DNA of 13,218 bases from VBDM01 sp041493345. Its GTDB lineage: Bacteria; Pseudomonadota; Gammaproteobacteria; Burkholderiales; SG8-39. The position numbers and the translations under genes were made by a program. The first letter of the stretch is position 1. The number at the start of each line of letters is the position of its first letter. The notes below the pieces were generated by a model. That model was not told the DNA's origin. It did not search any database and was given only the letters and a program-made list of their open reading frames with translations. The stretch covers positions 1 to 13,218 of the forward strand of contig JBGPYQ010000084.1 in NCBI GenBank assembly GCA_041493345.1. Direction: 5' to 3'. Below are positions 1-8,858 of this stretch, one piece after another.

Positions 1-1566
1 CTGGTCGAGCACCGCCACCCGGCTCTTCACGGATCCGTTTTCGTTGCCTTTGGTCACGGACCACTGCTCCCGCGCCTGGGCCGCCACCTGCGGCAGGTGA
101 GTAACGCACAGCACCTGGCGTTCCTCGCCCAGGGCCCGCAGCTTCCTGCCCACGACTTCGGCCACCGCCCCTCCTATGCCCGAGTCGACTTCGTCGAAAA
201 TCAGCGTCGGCACGGCCGCCGCCCGGCTCGTGATCACTTGGATGGCAAGGCTGATCCGGGACAACTCGCCTCCGGAGGCCACCTTCGAAAGCGGGCGCGG
301 CTCCACGCCCGGATTGGTGGTAACCAAAAACTCGACCTGCTCGTTGCCCGCTGCGCTGCCCTCGGGCAGCAGCGAGCGCAGCTCCACCTCGAAGCGAGCG
401 CCGGCCATCGCCAGCTCTTTCATCGCCGCATTCACCTCGCGGGCGAGCTTCGCCGCCGCCTTCTTGCGCTCGGCCGAGAGCTGCGCCGCCGACTTGTCGT
501 AGCGCGTGCGCGCCGCCTGCTCCTGCTTGATCAGGGTCTCGAGGTCGGCAGCGACCATCAAGTCCTTCAGCCGCGTCTGCAGCTCGGTGAGCAGATCGGG
601 CAACGCGTCGGGCCGCGCGCGGAATTTTCGCGCGGCACCGTGTACCGCCTCGAGCCGCTGCTCGACCTCGCGCAGACGCCCCGGGTCGAGCTCGATGCGG
701 TCAGCGTAGTGCCGCAGCGCGTACGCCGCTTCGCGCAGCTGGGCCTCGCCGGATTCCAGAAGCGCCACCGTTTCACGCAGCGACCCGTCGTATTCTACTA
801 GCGGCCGAACACGCGACAGCACGCCCGAAAGCGCGCCCAGGGCGGCGTTTTCGGATTCCGTAAGCGCGTCGATCGCCGCTCGCGCGCCTTCGATCAGGCT
901 CGCAGCATGCGCAAGCCGGTCATGTTCGGACTGGATTCGCTCCCATTCGTCGGGTGCGAGCGCAAGCCGCGACAGCTCGTCGACTTGCCAGACAAGCTGT
1001 TCGCGCTCGGCGTCGCGGGCCGCGGCGTCGCGTTGATGCTCAAGCCTCGCCCTGGAAAGTTTTTGCCACTCCCGGTAGGCCTCGCCCGCTTCCCCGGCGA
1101 GCGGTGCGAGTCCCGCATGCGCATCCAGCACCTGGCGCTGCGACTCCGCCCGGAGAAGCGACTGGTGAGCGTGCTGGCCGTGGATGTCCACCAGCCGCTC
1201 CCCTGCCTCGCGCAGCTGGTTGAGCGTCGCGGCATGGCCGTTGATGAAAGCGCGCGATCTACCGCCGCGCTCCGCCACGCGACGCAACAGGAGCCGGTTC
1301 GGATCGCCTTCCAGGGCGTGTTCGCGCAGCCAGTGAACGAGATCGGGCAGCGATTCGGTGGCGAACTCGGCCGTAATCTCGGCGCGCTCACACCCGGCGC
1401 GCACCTGCTCGCTCCCCGCGCGCTCGCCCAGGGCAAGCGACAGCGCATCGATGAGGATGGATTTGCCGGCGCCGGTCTCGCCGGTCAGGGCCGTGAAACC
1501 GGGCTGGAACTCCAGCTCGAGCTGGTCGACGATGGCGAAGTCGCGGATGGCCAGGTGCAGCAGCAT
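1..1566 (-). CDS. recN: DNA repair protein RecN (3' end outside window)
   Basis: RecN is an SMC-like cytoplasmic ATPase that acts early in recombinational repair of double-strand breaks. Reading the minus strand from the ATG at 1566 gives 522 codons with no stop before the left edge. The usual family length is about 550, so roughly the last 30-40 residues are missing. The start MLLHLAIRDFAIVDQLELEF is typical of the family. Walker A is GETGAGKS at residues 29-36. An ABC signature-like segment, VASGGELSR, begins at residue 429, and the Walker B region LIFDEVDSG lies at 455-463, with D458 and E459. The middle is Glu/Arg/Ala-rich and helical, as expected for the coiled-coil arms. It starts 11 bp after the nadK stop, so the two are probably co-transcribed. 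A weak GGCGAG precedes the start. No LexA-type box is visible upstream of nadK, although recN is SOS-controlled in many bacteria. Confidence 0.95.
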   Translation of the reverse strand, partial: MLLHLAIRDFAIVDQLELEFQPGFTALTGETGAGKSILIDALSLALGERAGSEQVRAGCERAEITAEFATESLPDLVHWLREHALEGDPNRLLLRRVAERGGRSRAFINGHAATLNQLREAGERLVDIHGQHAHQSLLRAESQRQVLDAHAGLAPLAGEAGEAYREWQKLSRARLEHQRDAAARDAEREQLVWQVDELSRLALAPDEWERIQSEHDRLAHAASLIEGARAAIDALTESENAALGALSGVLSRVRPLVEYDGSLRETVALLESGEAQLREAAYALRHYADRIELDPGRLREVEQRLEAVHGAARKFRARPDALPDLLTELQTRLKDLMVAADLETLIKQEQAARTRYDKSAAQLSAERKKAAAKLAREVNAAMKELAMAGARFEVELRSLLPEGSAAGNEQVEFLVTTNPGVEPRPLSKVASGGELSRISLAIQVITSRAAAVPTLIFDEVDSGIGGAVAEVVGRKLRALGEERQVLCVTHLPQVAAQAREQWSVTKGNENGSVKSRVAVLDQ

Positions 1567-1577
1567 GTCCGGCTCGC

Positions 1578-2447
1578 CTACAGGACTTCACTCCAGTGCA
1601 GTTTCCCGCGCAGCATGGCGTAGTAGCTGTAACCCGGCGGGTGCACGAAGGTGATGGATTGCTCGGCGCGCCGGATCACGACGTGGTCGCCTTCGTGCAG
1701 ATCGCATTGCAGCTGGCCGTCGAAGTGGAGCCGCGCGTCGATCGAGCGCTTCAGCGTGATCTCGATCACCGAACGGTCGCTCACGATAATCGGCCGGTTG
1801 GACAGCGTGTGCGGGCAGATCGGCACCAGCGCGAACGCCGGCACGCTCGGCTGCAGGATCGGCCCGTCCGAGGAGAGCGCGTACGCGGTGGATCCGGTCG
1901 GGGTGGCGACGATCAGGCCGTCGGAACGCAGGTCGTAGACGAATTCGCCGTCGATATGGACCAGGAACTCGATGAGGCGCCCGACCGCGCCCTTGTTGAC
2001 GACCGCGTCGTTGAGCACGAGGGTGGAGAATTCGGTTCCGCCATTGCGGCGCACCTCGACGGCGAGCATGGTGCGCTCCTCGAGCGCGTGCCGGCCCGCG
2101 AGAATCTGTGCCATCGCCTCGAGCATGTGGATTGAGGCGATGTCGGTCATGAAGCCGAGCCGGCCCTGGTTGACGCCGACCAGGGGCACCCGGTGCGCCG
2201 CGAGATGCCGTGCGGCATTGAGCATGCTGCCGTCGCCCCCCTGGACGACGGCGAGGTCGGCCCGCGCGCCGATTTCCTCGTAGTCGGCGACCGGAAAGCC
2301 GCTGATCCGACTGGTTGCCGCGGTTTCCTTTTCCACCAGCACCTCACGCCCCTGCTTGCGCAGGTAATCGCCCATCGTCGCCAGAGGGGTCGCGACTTCG
2401 GATGCGTTATAGCGCCCGATCAATGCGATGGTCTTGAACGCAGACAT
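1578..2447 (-). CDS. nadK: NAD kinase
   Basis: This cytoplasmic enzyme phosphorylates NAD to NADP, the last step that supplies the NADPH pool. The 289-residue product has the usual length. The nucleotide-binding GGDGS motif is at residues 70-74, with D72 the expected catalytic aspartate. The LNDAVV segment, with N146 and D147, and the SDGLIVATPTGSTAYA stretch at 175-190 are family signatures. The ATG at 2447 gives MSAFKTIALIGRYNASEV, which matches the usual proteobacterial start (a short lead-in, then the IALIGR strand). No strong ribosome-binding site precedes it. It heads a leftward pair with recN and is divergent from hrcA. The nadK-recN pairing next to hrcA is a common betaproteobacterial order. 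Nothing in the protein looks damaged. Confidence 0.97.
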   Translation of the reverse strand: MSAFKTIALIGRYNASEVATPLATMGDYLRKQGREVLVEKETAATSRISGFPVADYEEIGARADLAVVQGGDGSMLNAARHLAAHRVPLVGVNQGRLGFMTDIASIHMLEAMAQILAGRHALEERTMLAVEVRRNGGTEFSTLVLNDAVVNKGAVGRLIEFLVHIDGEFVYDLRSDGLIVATPTGSTAYALSSDGPILQPSVPAFALVPICPHTLSNRPIIVSDRSVIEITLKRSIDARLHFDGQLQCDLHEGDHVVIRRAEQSITFVHPPGYSYYAMLRGKLHWSEVL

Positions 2448-2504
2448 ACCGGCATTAAATCATGAACAGGAAAGGGGTGACACAATGACGGTCGAATTCC
2501 ACGG

Positions 2505-2537
2505 TTGACAGCCCAAACCCGGAGGATTCTGTAGAAT
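2505..2537 (+). promoter_or_regulatory. candidate promoter of hrcA
   Basis: A perfect TTGACA lies at 2505-2510 and a TAGAAT at 2532-2537, only 7 bases before the hrcA ATG. The spacer between them is 21 bp, longer than the usual 16-18, and the hexamer at 17-bp spacing (TCTGTA) is poor. Each half is good but the pair is not a standard sigma-70 promoter. If TAGAAT is the real -10, the transcript would start almost at the ATG. Confidence 0.3.
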
Positions 2538-2539
2538 CC
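2524..2539. promoter_or_regulatory. perfect inverted repeat before hrcA
   Basis: GGATTCT (2524-2530) and AGAATCC (2533-2539) are perfect inverted copies separated by GT. The repeat ends 5 bases before the hrcA start and overlaps the candidate -10 region. It could be an operator, for example for autoregulation. It is not a CIRCE element, which would have TTAGCACTC arms and a 9-bp spacer. The only GGAGG (2521-2525) is 19 bases from the ATG and touches the left arm, so it is too far away to be a normal ribosome-binding site. Confidence 0.4.
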
Positions 2540-2544
2540 GGACC

Positions 2545-3564
2545 ATGCTCGACCGCCGCGCCCAGATCCTGCTCAAGACCCTCGTCGAGCGCTATATTAC
2601 CGAGGGAGAGCCGGTCGGCTCCCGCGCCCTGTCGCGCTACTCCGGCCTGGACCTGAGCCCCGCGACCATCCGCAACGTGATGGCCGACCTCGAGGAGCTG
2701 GGTTTTGTCGCGAGCCCGCACACTTCGGCCGGCCGGATTCCCACTCCGCGGGGCTACCGCTTCTTCGTCGACACGCTGCTCACGGTAAAACCGCTTGACC
2801 GCGTCGAGATCAACCAGCTCGAAGTCAACCTGAATCCCGAGCAACCGCAGCGCTTGATCAGCTCGGCCTCGCAGCTGCTCTCGGAGCTCACGCATTTCGC
2901 CGGCGTCGTGATCGCCGCCAAGCGCAAGACCCCGGCCTTTCGCCACATCGAATTTCTCGCCCTGTCCGACAAGCGGGTATTGCTGATCATCGTCACGCCG
3001 CAGGGCGATGTGCAGAACCGCATCCTGTTCACCGAGAAGACCTTTGCCCCGTCCGAGTTGACGATGGCGGCGAATTTCCTCAATCAGAATTACGCCGGCC
3101 TCACGTTCGAGGAGATCCGCGGACGTGTGCACGAGGAGCTGAAACAGCTGCGCGAGGACACGATGCAGCTCATGACCGCCGCGCTGGAAGCCGGAAGCCA
3201 GGCATTGTCGGATTCGACGGAGAAATACGTCATCTCGGGCGAGAAGAACCTGCTCGACTCCCAGGAGCTTTCCTCGAACATGTCGCACCTGCGCGAACTT
3301 TTCGAGGCGTTCGAGCGGAAAACAATGCTTATTCAGATCCTGGAGCTCAGCACCCGCGCGCAAGGAGTGCAGATATTCATCGGCGGCGAATCGGGCATCG
3401 CGCCGCTCGACGAATGCAGCGTCATCACGGCTCCTTACGAAGTCGACGGTCAGGTCGTCGGCACCGTAGGGGTGATCGGTCCGACCCGGATGGCTTACGA
3501 GCGCGTCATCCCGATCGTCGACATCACGGCGAAGCTGCTTTCTTCGGCGTTGTCATCGCATTAA
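2545..3564 (+). CDS. hrcA: heat-inducible transcription repressor HrcA
   Basis: HrcA is a DNA-binding repressor of class I heat-shock genes. In the known systems it binds CIRCE operators and is kept active by GroEL. The 339-residue protein has the family length. Residues about 1-75 form the winged-helix part, with the signatures VGSRALSRYSGLDLSPATIR and GFVASPHTSAGRIPTPRGYR. A GAF-like middle and C-terminal part follows, ending in the typical GPTRMAYERVIPIVD segment. The ATG at 2545 is the only possible start, because a stop lies in frame at 2506. No CIRCE element is visible before hrcA, grpE, dnaK or dnaJ, so its targets probably lie outside this window. It opens the rightward gene block and is followed by hemH after 134 bp. 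Confidence 0.97.
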   Translation: MLDRRAQILLKTLVERYITEGEPVGSRALSRYSGLDLSPATIRNVMADLEELGFVASPHTSAGRIPTPRGYRFFVDTLLTVKPLDRVEINQLEVNLNPEQPQRLISSASQLLSELTHFAGVVIAAKRKTPAFRHIEFLALSDKRVLLIIVTPQGDVQNRILFTEKTFAPSELTMAANFLNQNYAGLTFEEIRGRVHEELKQLREDTMQLMTAALEAGSQALSDSTEKYVISGEKNLLDSQELSSNMSHLRELFEAFERKTMLIQILELSTRAQGVQIFIGGESGIAPLDECSVITAPYEVDGQVVGTVGVIGPTRMAYERVIPIVDITAKLLSSALSSH

Positions 3565-3698
3565 TCCGAAAATCTTGAACCGCAGGAAGCACAGAGCACG
3601 CCGACCCGGCTTCGTCCCGGTACCCTGCGTGTTCGCTGTGGGGAATGCTTGTTGTGCGCTTCCCCGCGCGCGCGCAGCCAAATTCACCGTTTGATTCC

Positions 3699-4805
3699 AT
3701 GGCCGGTTTCCTCCCCGAACCGAAGCATCTGCACGGCGAGATCGCAAAGACTGCGGTCCTGCTCGTCAACCTCGGCACGCCGGAGGCGCCTACAACGTCG
3801 GCCGTGCGGCGCTACCTGAGGCAGTTCCTGTCCGATCCGCGCGTGGTCGAGATTCCCCGCGCGATCTGGTGGCCGGTCTTGCACGGGATTGTTCTGCGCA
3901 CGCGGCCGAGAAAGTCGGCGCAGAAATATGCCCGCATCTGGACAATTGATGGATCTCCCCTGAGGGTGCATACCGAGCGGCAGGCACGCCTGCTGCGGGG
4001 GTATTTAGGACTTCAGGTCCGCTCGCCGTTCACGGTGGAATTCGCCATGCGCTATGGCGCCCCCTCGATTCCGGAGGCGCTCTCCAGGCTGAAGGCGGAG
4101 GGCTGCGAGCGCGTTCTCGTGCTGCCGCTGTATCCGCAGTACGCTGCGAGCACCACGGCGTCGGCGTTCGACGAGGTCGCGGGATTTCTGCAGCGGACCC
4201 GGAATGCGCCGGAAGTCCGCATGGTAAAACACTATCACGACCATCCCGCCTACATCGAGGCCCTGGCGGGCCTGGTGCGCGAGCATTGGCGGGATTCCGG
4301 TCGTCCGGACAAGCTGCTGATGAGCTTCCATGGCCTGCCGCGCTATACGCTGGAGCGCGGCGACCCCTACCATTGCGAATGCCAGAAGACCGCGCGGCTG
4401 CTTGCCGAACAGCTGGGGCTCGCCGAGAGCCACTGGCAAATCACCTTTCAGTCCCGGCTCGGGTATTCCGAATGGCTGAAGCCCTACACGGCAGTGGCGC
4501 TCGCGGACTACGGCAGGAAAGGCGTGCGCCGCGTGGACGTGATTTTCCCCGGATTCACAGCCGACTGCCTGGAGACGCTCGAGGAAATCGGCATCGGGGG
4601 CAAGGAGTTTTTTCTCCGCGCAGGCGGCAGGGAATTTCACATGCTTCCCTGCCTGAACGAACGCGACGACTGGATTCGCGCCCTCGCCGCCATTGCGCGG
4701 GAGCACCTCGCGACCTGGGTCAGCGAATCCTGGAACTCGCAGGCGGCGAAGACAGCGGCCGTGGACGGCCGCGACCGGGCGCTTGCCTGCGGCGCCGGTG
4801 CCTGA
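3699..4805 (+). CDS. hemH: ferrochelatase
   Basis: Ferrochelatase inserts Fe2+ into protoporphyrin IX, the final step of protoheme synthesis, at the cytoplasmic face of the membrane. The chosen ATG gives MAGFLPEPKHLHGEIAKTAV, matching the start of betaproteobacterial homologues. An in-frame ATG at 3645 would add 18 low-complexity residues and is less likely. The catalytic histidine is H211 in LLMSFHGLPRY, and the conserved acidic residue is E292 in FPGFTADCLETLEE. The TFQSRLGYSEWLKPY stretch at 249-263 is also conserved. The product has 368 residues, and the last 20 or so (Ala/Gly/Asp-rich, after ATWVSESW) look like an extra tail. No clear ribosome-binding site is seen. The gene sits between hrcA and grpE by conserved order, with no obvious functional link to chaperones. 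Confidence 0.96.
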   Translation: MAGFLPEPKHLHGEIAKTAVLLVNLGTPEAPTTSAVRRYLRQFLSDPRVVEIPRAIWWPVLHGIVLRTRPRKSAQKYARIWTIDGSPLRVHTERQARLLRGYLGLQVRSPFTVEFAMRYGAPSIPEALSRLKAEGCERVLVLPLYPQYAASTTASAFDEVAGFLQRTRNAPEVRMVKHYHDHPAYIEALAGLVREHWRDSGRPDKLLMSFHGLPRYTLERGDPYHCECQKTARLLAEQLGLAESHWQITFQSRLGYSEWLKPYTAVALADYGRKGVRRVDVIFPGFTADCLETLEEIGIGGKEFFLRAGGREFHMLPCLNERDDWIRALAAIAREHLATWVSESWNSQAAKTAAVDGRDRALACGAGA

Positions 4806-4818
4806 AGCAGGCCGGCGC
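4792..4818 (+). other. hairpin enclosing the hemH stop codon
   Basis: GCGCCG (4792-4797) plus GCC (4800-4802) can pair with GGC (4810-4812) plus CGGCGC (4813-4818). A GT bulge is left over and the hemH TGA (4803-4805) lies in the loop. No T-tract follows, so this is not a standard intrinsic terminator. It lies just before the grpE promoter. Hairpins arise easily in GC-rich DNA, so its function is uncertain. Confidence 0.35.
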
Positions 4819-4833
4819 GGGTCCGCCACCCAC

Positions 4834-4868
4834 CCCGCCCTTGAAATCGGCTGGATGAGCCCAAGCTA
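4834..4868 (+). promoter_or_regulatory. sigma-32-type heat-shock promoter of grpE
   Basis: CCGCCCTTGAA (4835-4845) fits the extended -35 element recognised by the heat-shock sigma factor RpoH. After 14 bases, CCCAAGCTA (4860-4868) matches the -10 consensus CCCCATTTA at six of nine positions. The site lies in the 85 bp between hemH and grpE, and transcription would begin about 15 bases before the grpE start. It suggests that grpE-dnaK-dnaJ is heat-induced separately from hrcA-hemH. Confidence 0.65.
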
Positions 4869-4890
4869 AGACACGTTTTCCGGAGCTTCT

Positions 4891-5475
4891 ATGCCCGAAC
4901 GCGATACCGAACAGCAGGCCCCGCTGACGCCGCTGGGTGAGACCCCGGCTGGACCTCCCCCACAGGAGGCCCCGGCAGCGGACGCGACCGAGAACCCCAA
5001 GCTCGAGACCACCCCCAGCACAGAGGATCTGCTGCGGCAGGCCGAACTGAAGGCGCAGGAACACCACGACGCCTGGCTGCGCGCCAAGGCCGAGGCCGAC
5101 AACACCCGCAAGCGCGGGCAGGTCGAACTGGCGAACGCCCACCGATACGCAATCGAATTCCTTGCCGCCGAGCTGCTTCCCGTAAGGGACAGCCTCGAGG
5201 CGACACTCGCCGCGGACTCCGACGCGGTTGACGCGCTGAAAAGCGGGGTCGATCTGACGCTGAAGCAGCTGGTTGCCGTGTTCGAAAAGGCGAATCTCAG
5301 GGAAATCAACCCGGCGAACGAGAAATTCGATCCGCACCGGCACCAGGCGATCAGCATGCTGCCCTCGGAAAAGGAGCCGAACACGATCATCAACGTTTTG
5401 CAGAAGGGCTACGCCTTGCATGACCGGGTGATCCGGCCAGCGCTCGTGACCGTTGCAAAACCCAAGGATGCTTGA
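4891..5475 (+). CDS. grpE: nucleotide exchange factor GrpE
   Basis: GrpE is the cytoplasmic cochaperone that releases ADP from DnaK and so resets the chaperone cycle. It normally acts as a dimer. The product has 194 residues, a usual length. Residues 1-43 are Pro/Glu/Thr-rich and probably disordered. A long charged helix follows at about 44-90, as in the family's paired helices. The C-terminal beta domain carries the GrpE signature from FDPHRHQAISMLP (about 146-158) to YALHDRVIRPALVTVAK. GGAG at 4882-4885 sits 5 bases before the ATG. It is preceded by a sigma-32-type promoter and followed by dnaK after 65 bp. The TGA stop overlaps the -35 element of the dnaK promoter. Confidence 0.97.
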   Translation: MPERDTEQQAPLTPLGETPAGPPPQEAPAADATENPKLETTPSTEDLLRQAELKAQEHHDAWLRAKAEADNTRKRGQVELANAHRYAIEFLAAELLPVRDSLEATLAADSDAVDALKSGVDLTLKQLVAVFEKANLREINPANEKFDPHRHQAISMLPSEKEPNTIINVLQKGYALHDRVIRPALVTVAKPKDA

Positions 5476-5499
5476 AGTTGGGATATTGATCCCCATATC
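5471..5499 (+). promoter_or_regulatory. sigma-32-type heat-shock promoter of dnaK
   Basis: CTTGAA (5471-5476), 14 bases, then CCCCATATC (5491-5499) closely match the sigma-32 consensus of CTTGAA, a 13-17 base spacer and CCCCATTTA. The -35 element contains the grpE stop codon TGA (5473-5475), so coding and promoter function overlap. Transcription would start around 5505, giving dnaK a short leader of about 35 bases and an internal heat-inducible promoter of its own. Confidence 0.75.
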
Positions 5500-5540
5500 G
5501 TCAGCAGGGTAATTCGCCAGAAAATTCAGAAGGAAAGACC

Positions 5541-7460
<1,920 letters not shown>

Positions 7461-7466
<6 letters not shown>

Positions 7467-7497
7467 GAGCGGCGCGACAATCCGCGCCGCCTTAACT
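7461..7497 (+). other. hairpin 1 over the dnaK stop codon
   Basis: AGTTAAG (7461-7467) and GCGGCGCG (7469-7476) pair with CGCGCCGC (7483-7490) and CTTAACT (7491-7497). That makes 15 base pairs with one bulged A and the six-base loop ACAATC. The left arm includes the dnaK TAA (7464-7466). No T-tract follows, so it is not a classical terminator. It could protect the dnaK message 3' end, pause polymerase, or serve as an RNA processing site. Confidence 0.6.
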
Positions 7498-7540
7498 GGC
7501 CGGGTTCAAGCCGACGACTGCGTCGCGGCTTAACCCGGCC
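7498..7540 (+). other. hairpin 2 in the dnaK-dnaJ gap
   Basis: GGCCGGGTT (7498-7506) and AAGCCG (7508-7513) pair with CGGCTT (7526-7531) and AACCCGGCC (7532-7540). The 15-bp stem carries a single bulged C, and its twelve-base loop can partly pair again. It begins directly after hairpin 1 and ends 30 bases before the dnaJ start. No T-tract follows. Together the two hairpins fill most of the intergenic space and could reduce read-through or separate mRNA segments between dnaK and dnaJ. Confidence 0.6.
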
Positions 7541-7570
7541 GAGTTGTATTGAGCAGGCGCAGACAGGCAC

Positions 7571-8695
7571 ATGGCGAAACGCGATTACTACGAAGTATTG
7601 GGCGTCAATCGCGACGCCGACGAGGACACGATCAAGAAGGCGTACCGGCGCCTCGCCATGAAGTTCCATCCGGACCGCAATCCGGACAATCCAAAGGCCG
7701 AAGCGCAGTTCAAGGAAGCGAAAGAGGCGTACGAGGTCCTCACCGACGCCAACAAGCGCCCCACTTACGACCGTTACGGCCACGCGGGGATCGATCCACA
7801 GGCGGGGATGGCCGGCGGCGCGGGCGCCGGATTTTCCAGCTTCGCGGATGCCTTCGGCGACATCTTCGGCGACATCTTCAGCCGCGCGCGCGGCGGCGGA
7901 TCATCCGTCTACCGCGGCGCCGATCTGCGATACAACCTCGAAATCACCCTGGAGCACGCGGCCCACGGCACCGAGACCAAGATTCGCATTCCGACTTACG
8001 AGAATTGCGACACCTGCCAGGGTTCGGGGGCGAGGACCGGCACCAAGCCGAAAATCTGCCCGACCTGCGAGGGGCAGGGCCAGGTGCGCATGCAGCAGGG
8101 ATTCTTCTCGATCCAGCAGACCTGCCCCAATTGTCACGGCACGGGCAAGATCATCCCTGAGCCTTGTCCGGCCTGCCACGGCAGCGGGCGCGTCAAGAAA
8201 CAGAAAACTCTTTCGGTGAAGATTCCCGCGGGTGTCGATGTCGGCGACCGCATCCGCCTCTCGGGCGAGGGCGAGGCCGGCGTGAACGGCGGTCCGCCGG
8301 GCGACCTTTACGTTCAGATCCAGGTCAAGCCGCACGCCGTGCTCCAGCGCGACCACGACGACCTGCACTGCGAAATGCCGATCAGCTTCGCCGCGGCGGC
8401 TTTAGGCGGCGAGATCGAAATTCCGACGCTGGACGGCTCGGCGAGAATCAAGGTTCCGCCGGAGACCCAGTCGGGCAAGATTTTCCGGCTGCGAGGCAAG
8501 GGCGTACGCGGCGTACGCAGCCGCGAGCAGGGCGACTTGCTCTGCCATGTGGTCATCGAAACGCCGGTCAAGCTGACCGAGCGCCAGGAGGAGTTGCTGC
8601 GGGAGTTCGAGTCCATAAGCCAACAAGACCGCGACCGCCACAACCCCCGCGCCAAATCCTGGATGGACAAGGTCAAGGATTTTTTCGCGGAGTAG
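7571..8695 (+). CDS. dnaJ: chaperone protein DnaJ (Hsp40)
   Basis: DnaJ delivers unfolded clients to DnaK and triggers its ATP hydrolysis. The 374-residue protein is a full type I Hsp40. The J domain is at 4-70 with the HPD motif at 33-35. A short Gly/Phe-rich linker runs over about 71-116. Four zinc-binding repeats follow: CDTCQGSG (146-153), CPTCEGQG (163-170), CPNCHGTG (185-192) and CPACHGSG (199-206). The C-terminal client-binding domains run to the end. The ribosome-binding site is weak, with AGGC motifs only. It follows dnaK across two large hairpins, which fits lower expression than dnaK. Its last codons and stop are part of a direct repeat. Confidence 0.98.
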   Translation: MAKRDYYEVLGVNRDADEDTIKKAYRRLAMKFHPDRNPDNPKAEAQFKEAKEAYEVLTDANKRPTYDRYGHAGIDPQAGMAGGAGAGFSSFADAFGDIFGDIFSRARGGGSSVYRGADLRYNLEITLEHAAHGTETKIRIPTYENCDTCQGSGARTGTKPKICPTCEGQGQVRMQQGFFSIQQTCPNCHGTGKIIPEPCPACHGSGRVKKQKTLSVKIPAGVDVGDRIRLSGEGEAGVNGGPPGDLYVQIQVKPHAVLQRDHDDLHCEMPISFAAAALGGEIEIPTLDGSARIKVPPETQSGKIFRLRGKGVRGVRSREQGDLLCHVVIETPVKLTERQEELLREFESISQQDRDRHNPRAKSWMDKVKDFFAE

Positions 8696-8731
8696 GCGCA
8701 GGACCTTGGGTGGAGGCTAGCTTGCGGCAGC
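8690..8731 (+). repeat. direct repeat, copy 1 (dnaJ 3' end)
   Basis: This 42-base segment begins with the last sense codon and stop of dnaJ (GAG TAG). It recurs 91 bases later with 40 of 42 identities, the first 30 bases being identical. The DNA before each copy is also alike: both read Phe-Ala-Glu-stop in the dnaJ frame, with different alanine and phenylalanine codons. This looks like a tandem duplication of the dnaJ end. Confidence 0.85.
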
Positions 8732-8754
8732 AAGTTAAGCCGCGAAGCGGCAGC

Positions 8755-8777
8755 CGGAACCACAAGGTTTCGTTTTT
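8755..8777 (+). terminator. intrinsic terminator after dnaJ
   Basis: CGGAACC (8755-8761) pairs with GGTTTCG (8766-8772), including one G-T wobble, around the four-base loop ACAA. TTTTT (8773-8777) follows immediately. It lies 60 bases after the dnaJ stop and would end the grpE-dnaK-dnaJ transcript. The stem is short and the T-run is only five bases, so termination may be partial. Confidence 0.6.
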
Positions 8778-8780
8778 GCC

Positions 8781-8822
8781 GAGTAGGCGCAGGACCTTGG
8801 GTGGAGGCTAACCTGCGGCAGC
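8781..8822 (+). repeat. direct repeat, copy 2
   Basis: This is the second copy of the 42-base repeat. It differs from copy 1 at two positions near its right end. The following bases are also loosely related (TTAA then AAGCC-like and GGCAGCC-like motifs after each copy), but in this copy the small GC hairpin seen after copy 1 is degraded. The terminator lies between the two copies. Confidence 0.85.
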
Positions 8823-8858
8823 GCTTAAAGCCTCAAGGCAGCCAAATAACAGCGACCG

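Noticed and set aside
97..801. 234-codon plus-strand open frame at the left end
   Set aside because: It is antisense to recN, whose minus-strand frame is open throughout and carries all the family motifs.
2448..2544. LexA box for SOS control of nadK-recN
   Set aside because: CTGT and ACAG fragments occur, but no pair has the spacing of a CTGT-N8-ACAG site.
2455..3363. 302-codon open frame on the minus strand opposite hrcA
   Set aside because: It is antisense to a clear HrcA coding sequence. The composition is Arg/Leu/Gly-rich without family features, so it is a GC-bias artefact.
3574..3605. CTTGAA after hrcA as a third sigma-32 promoter
   Set aside because: No CCCCAT-like -10 element appears 13-17 bases downstream.
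3665..3675. Alternating CG run as Z-DNA or a regulatory element
   Set aside because: It is only 11 bases in GC-rich DNA and has nothing else to support it.
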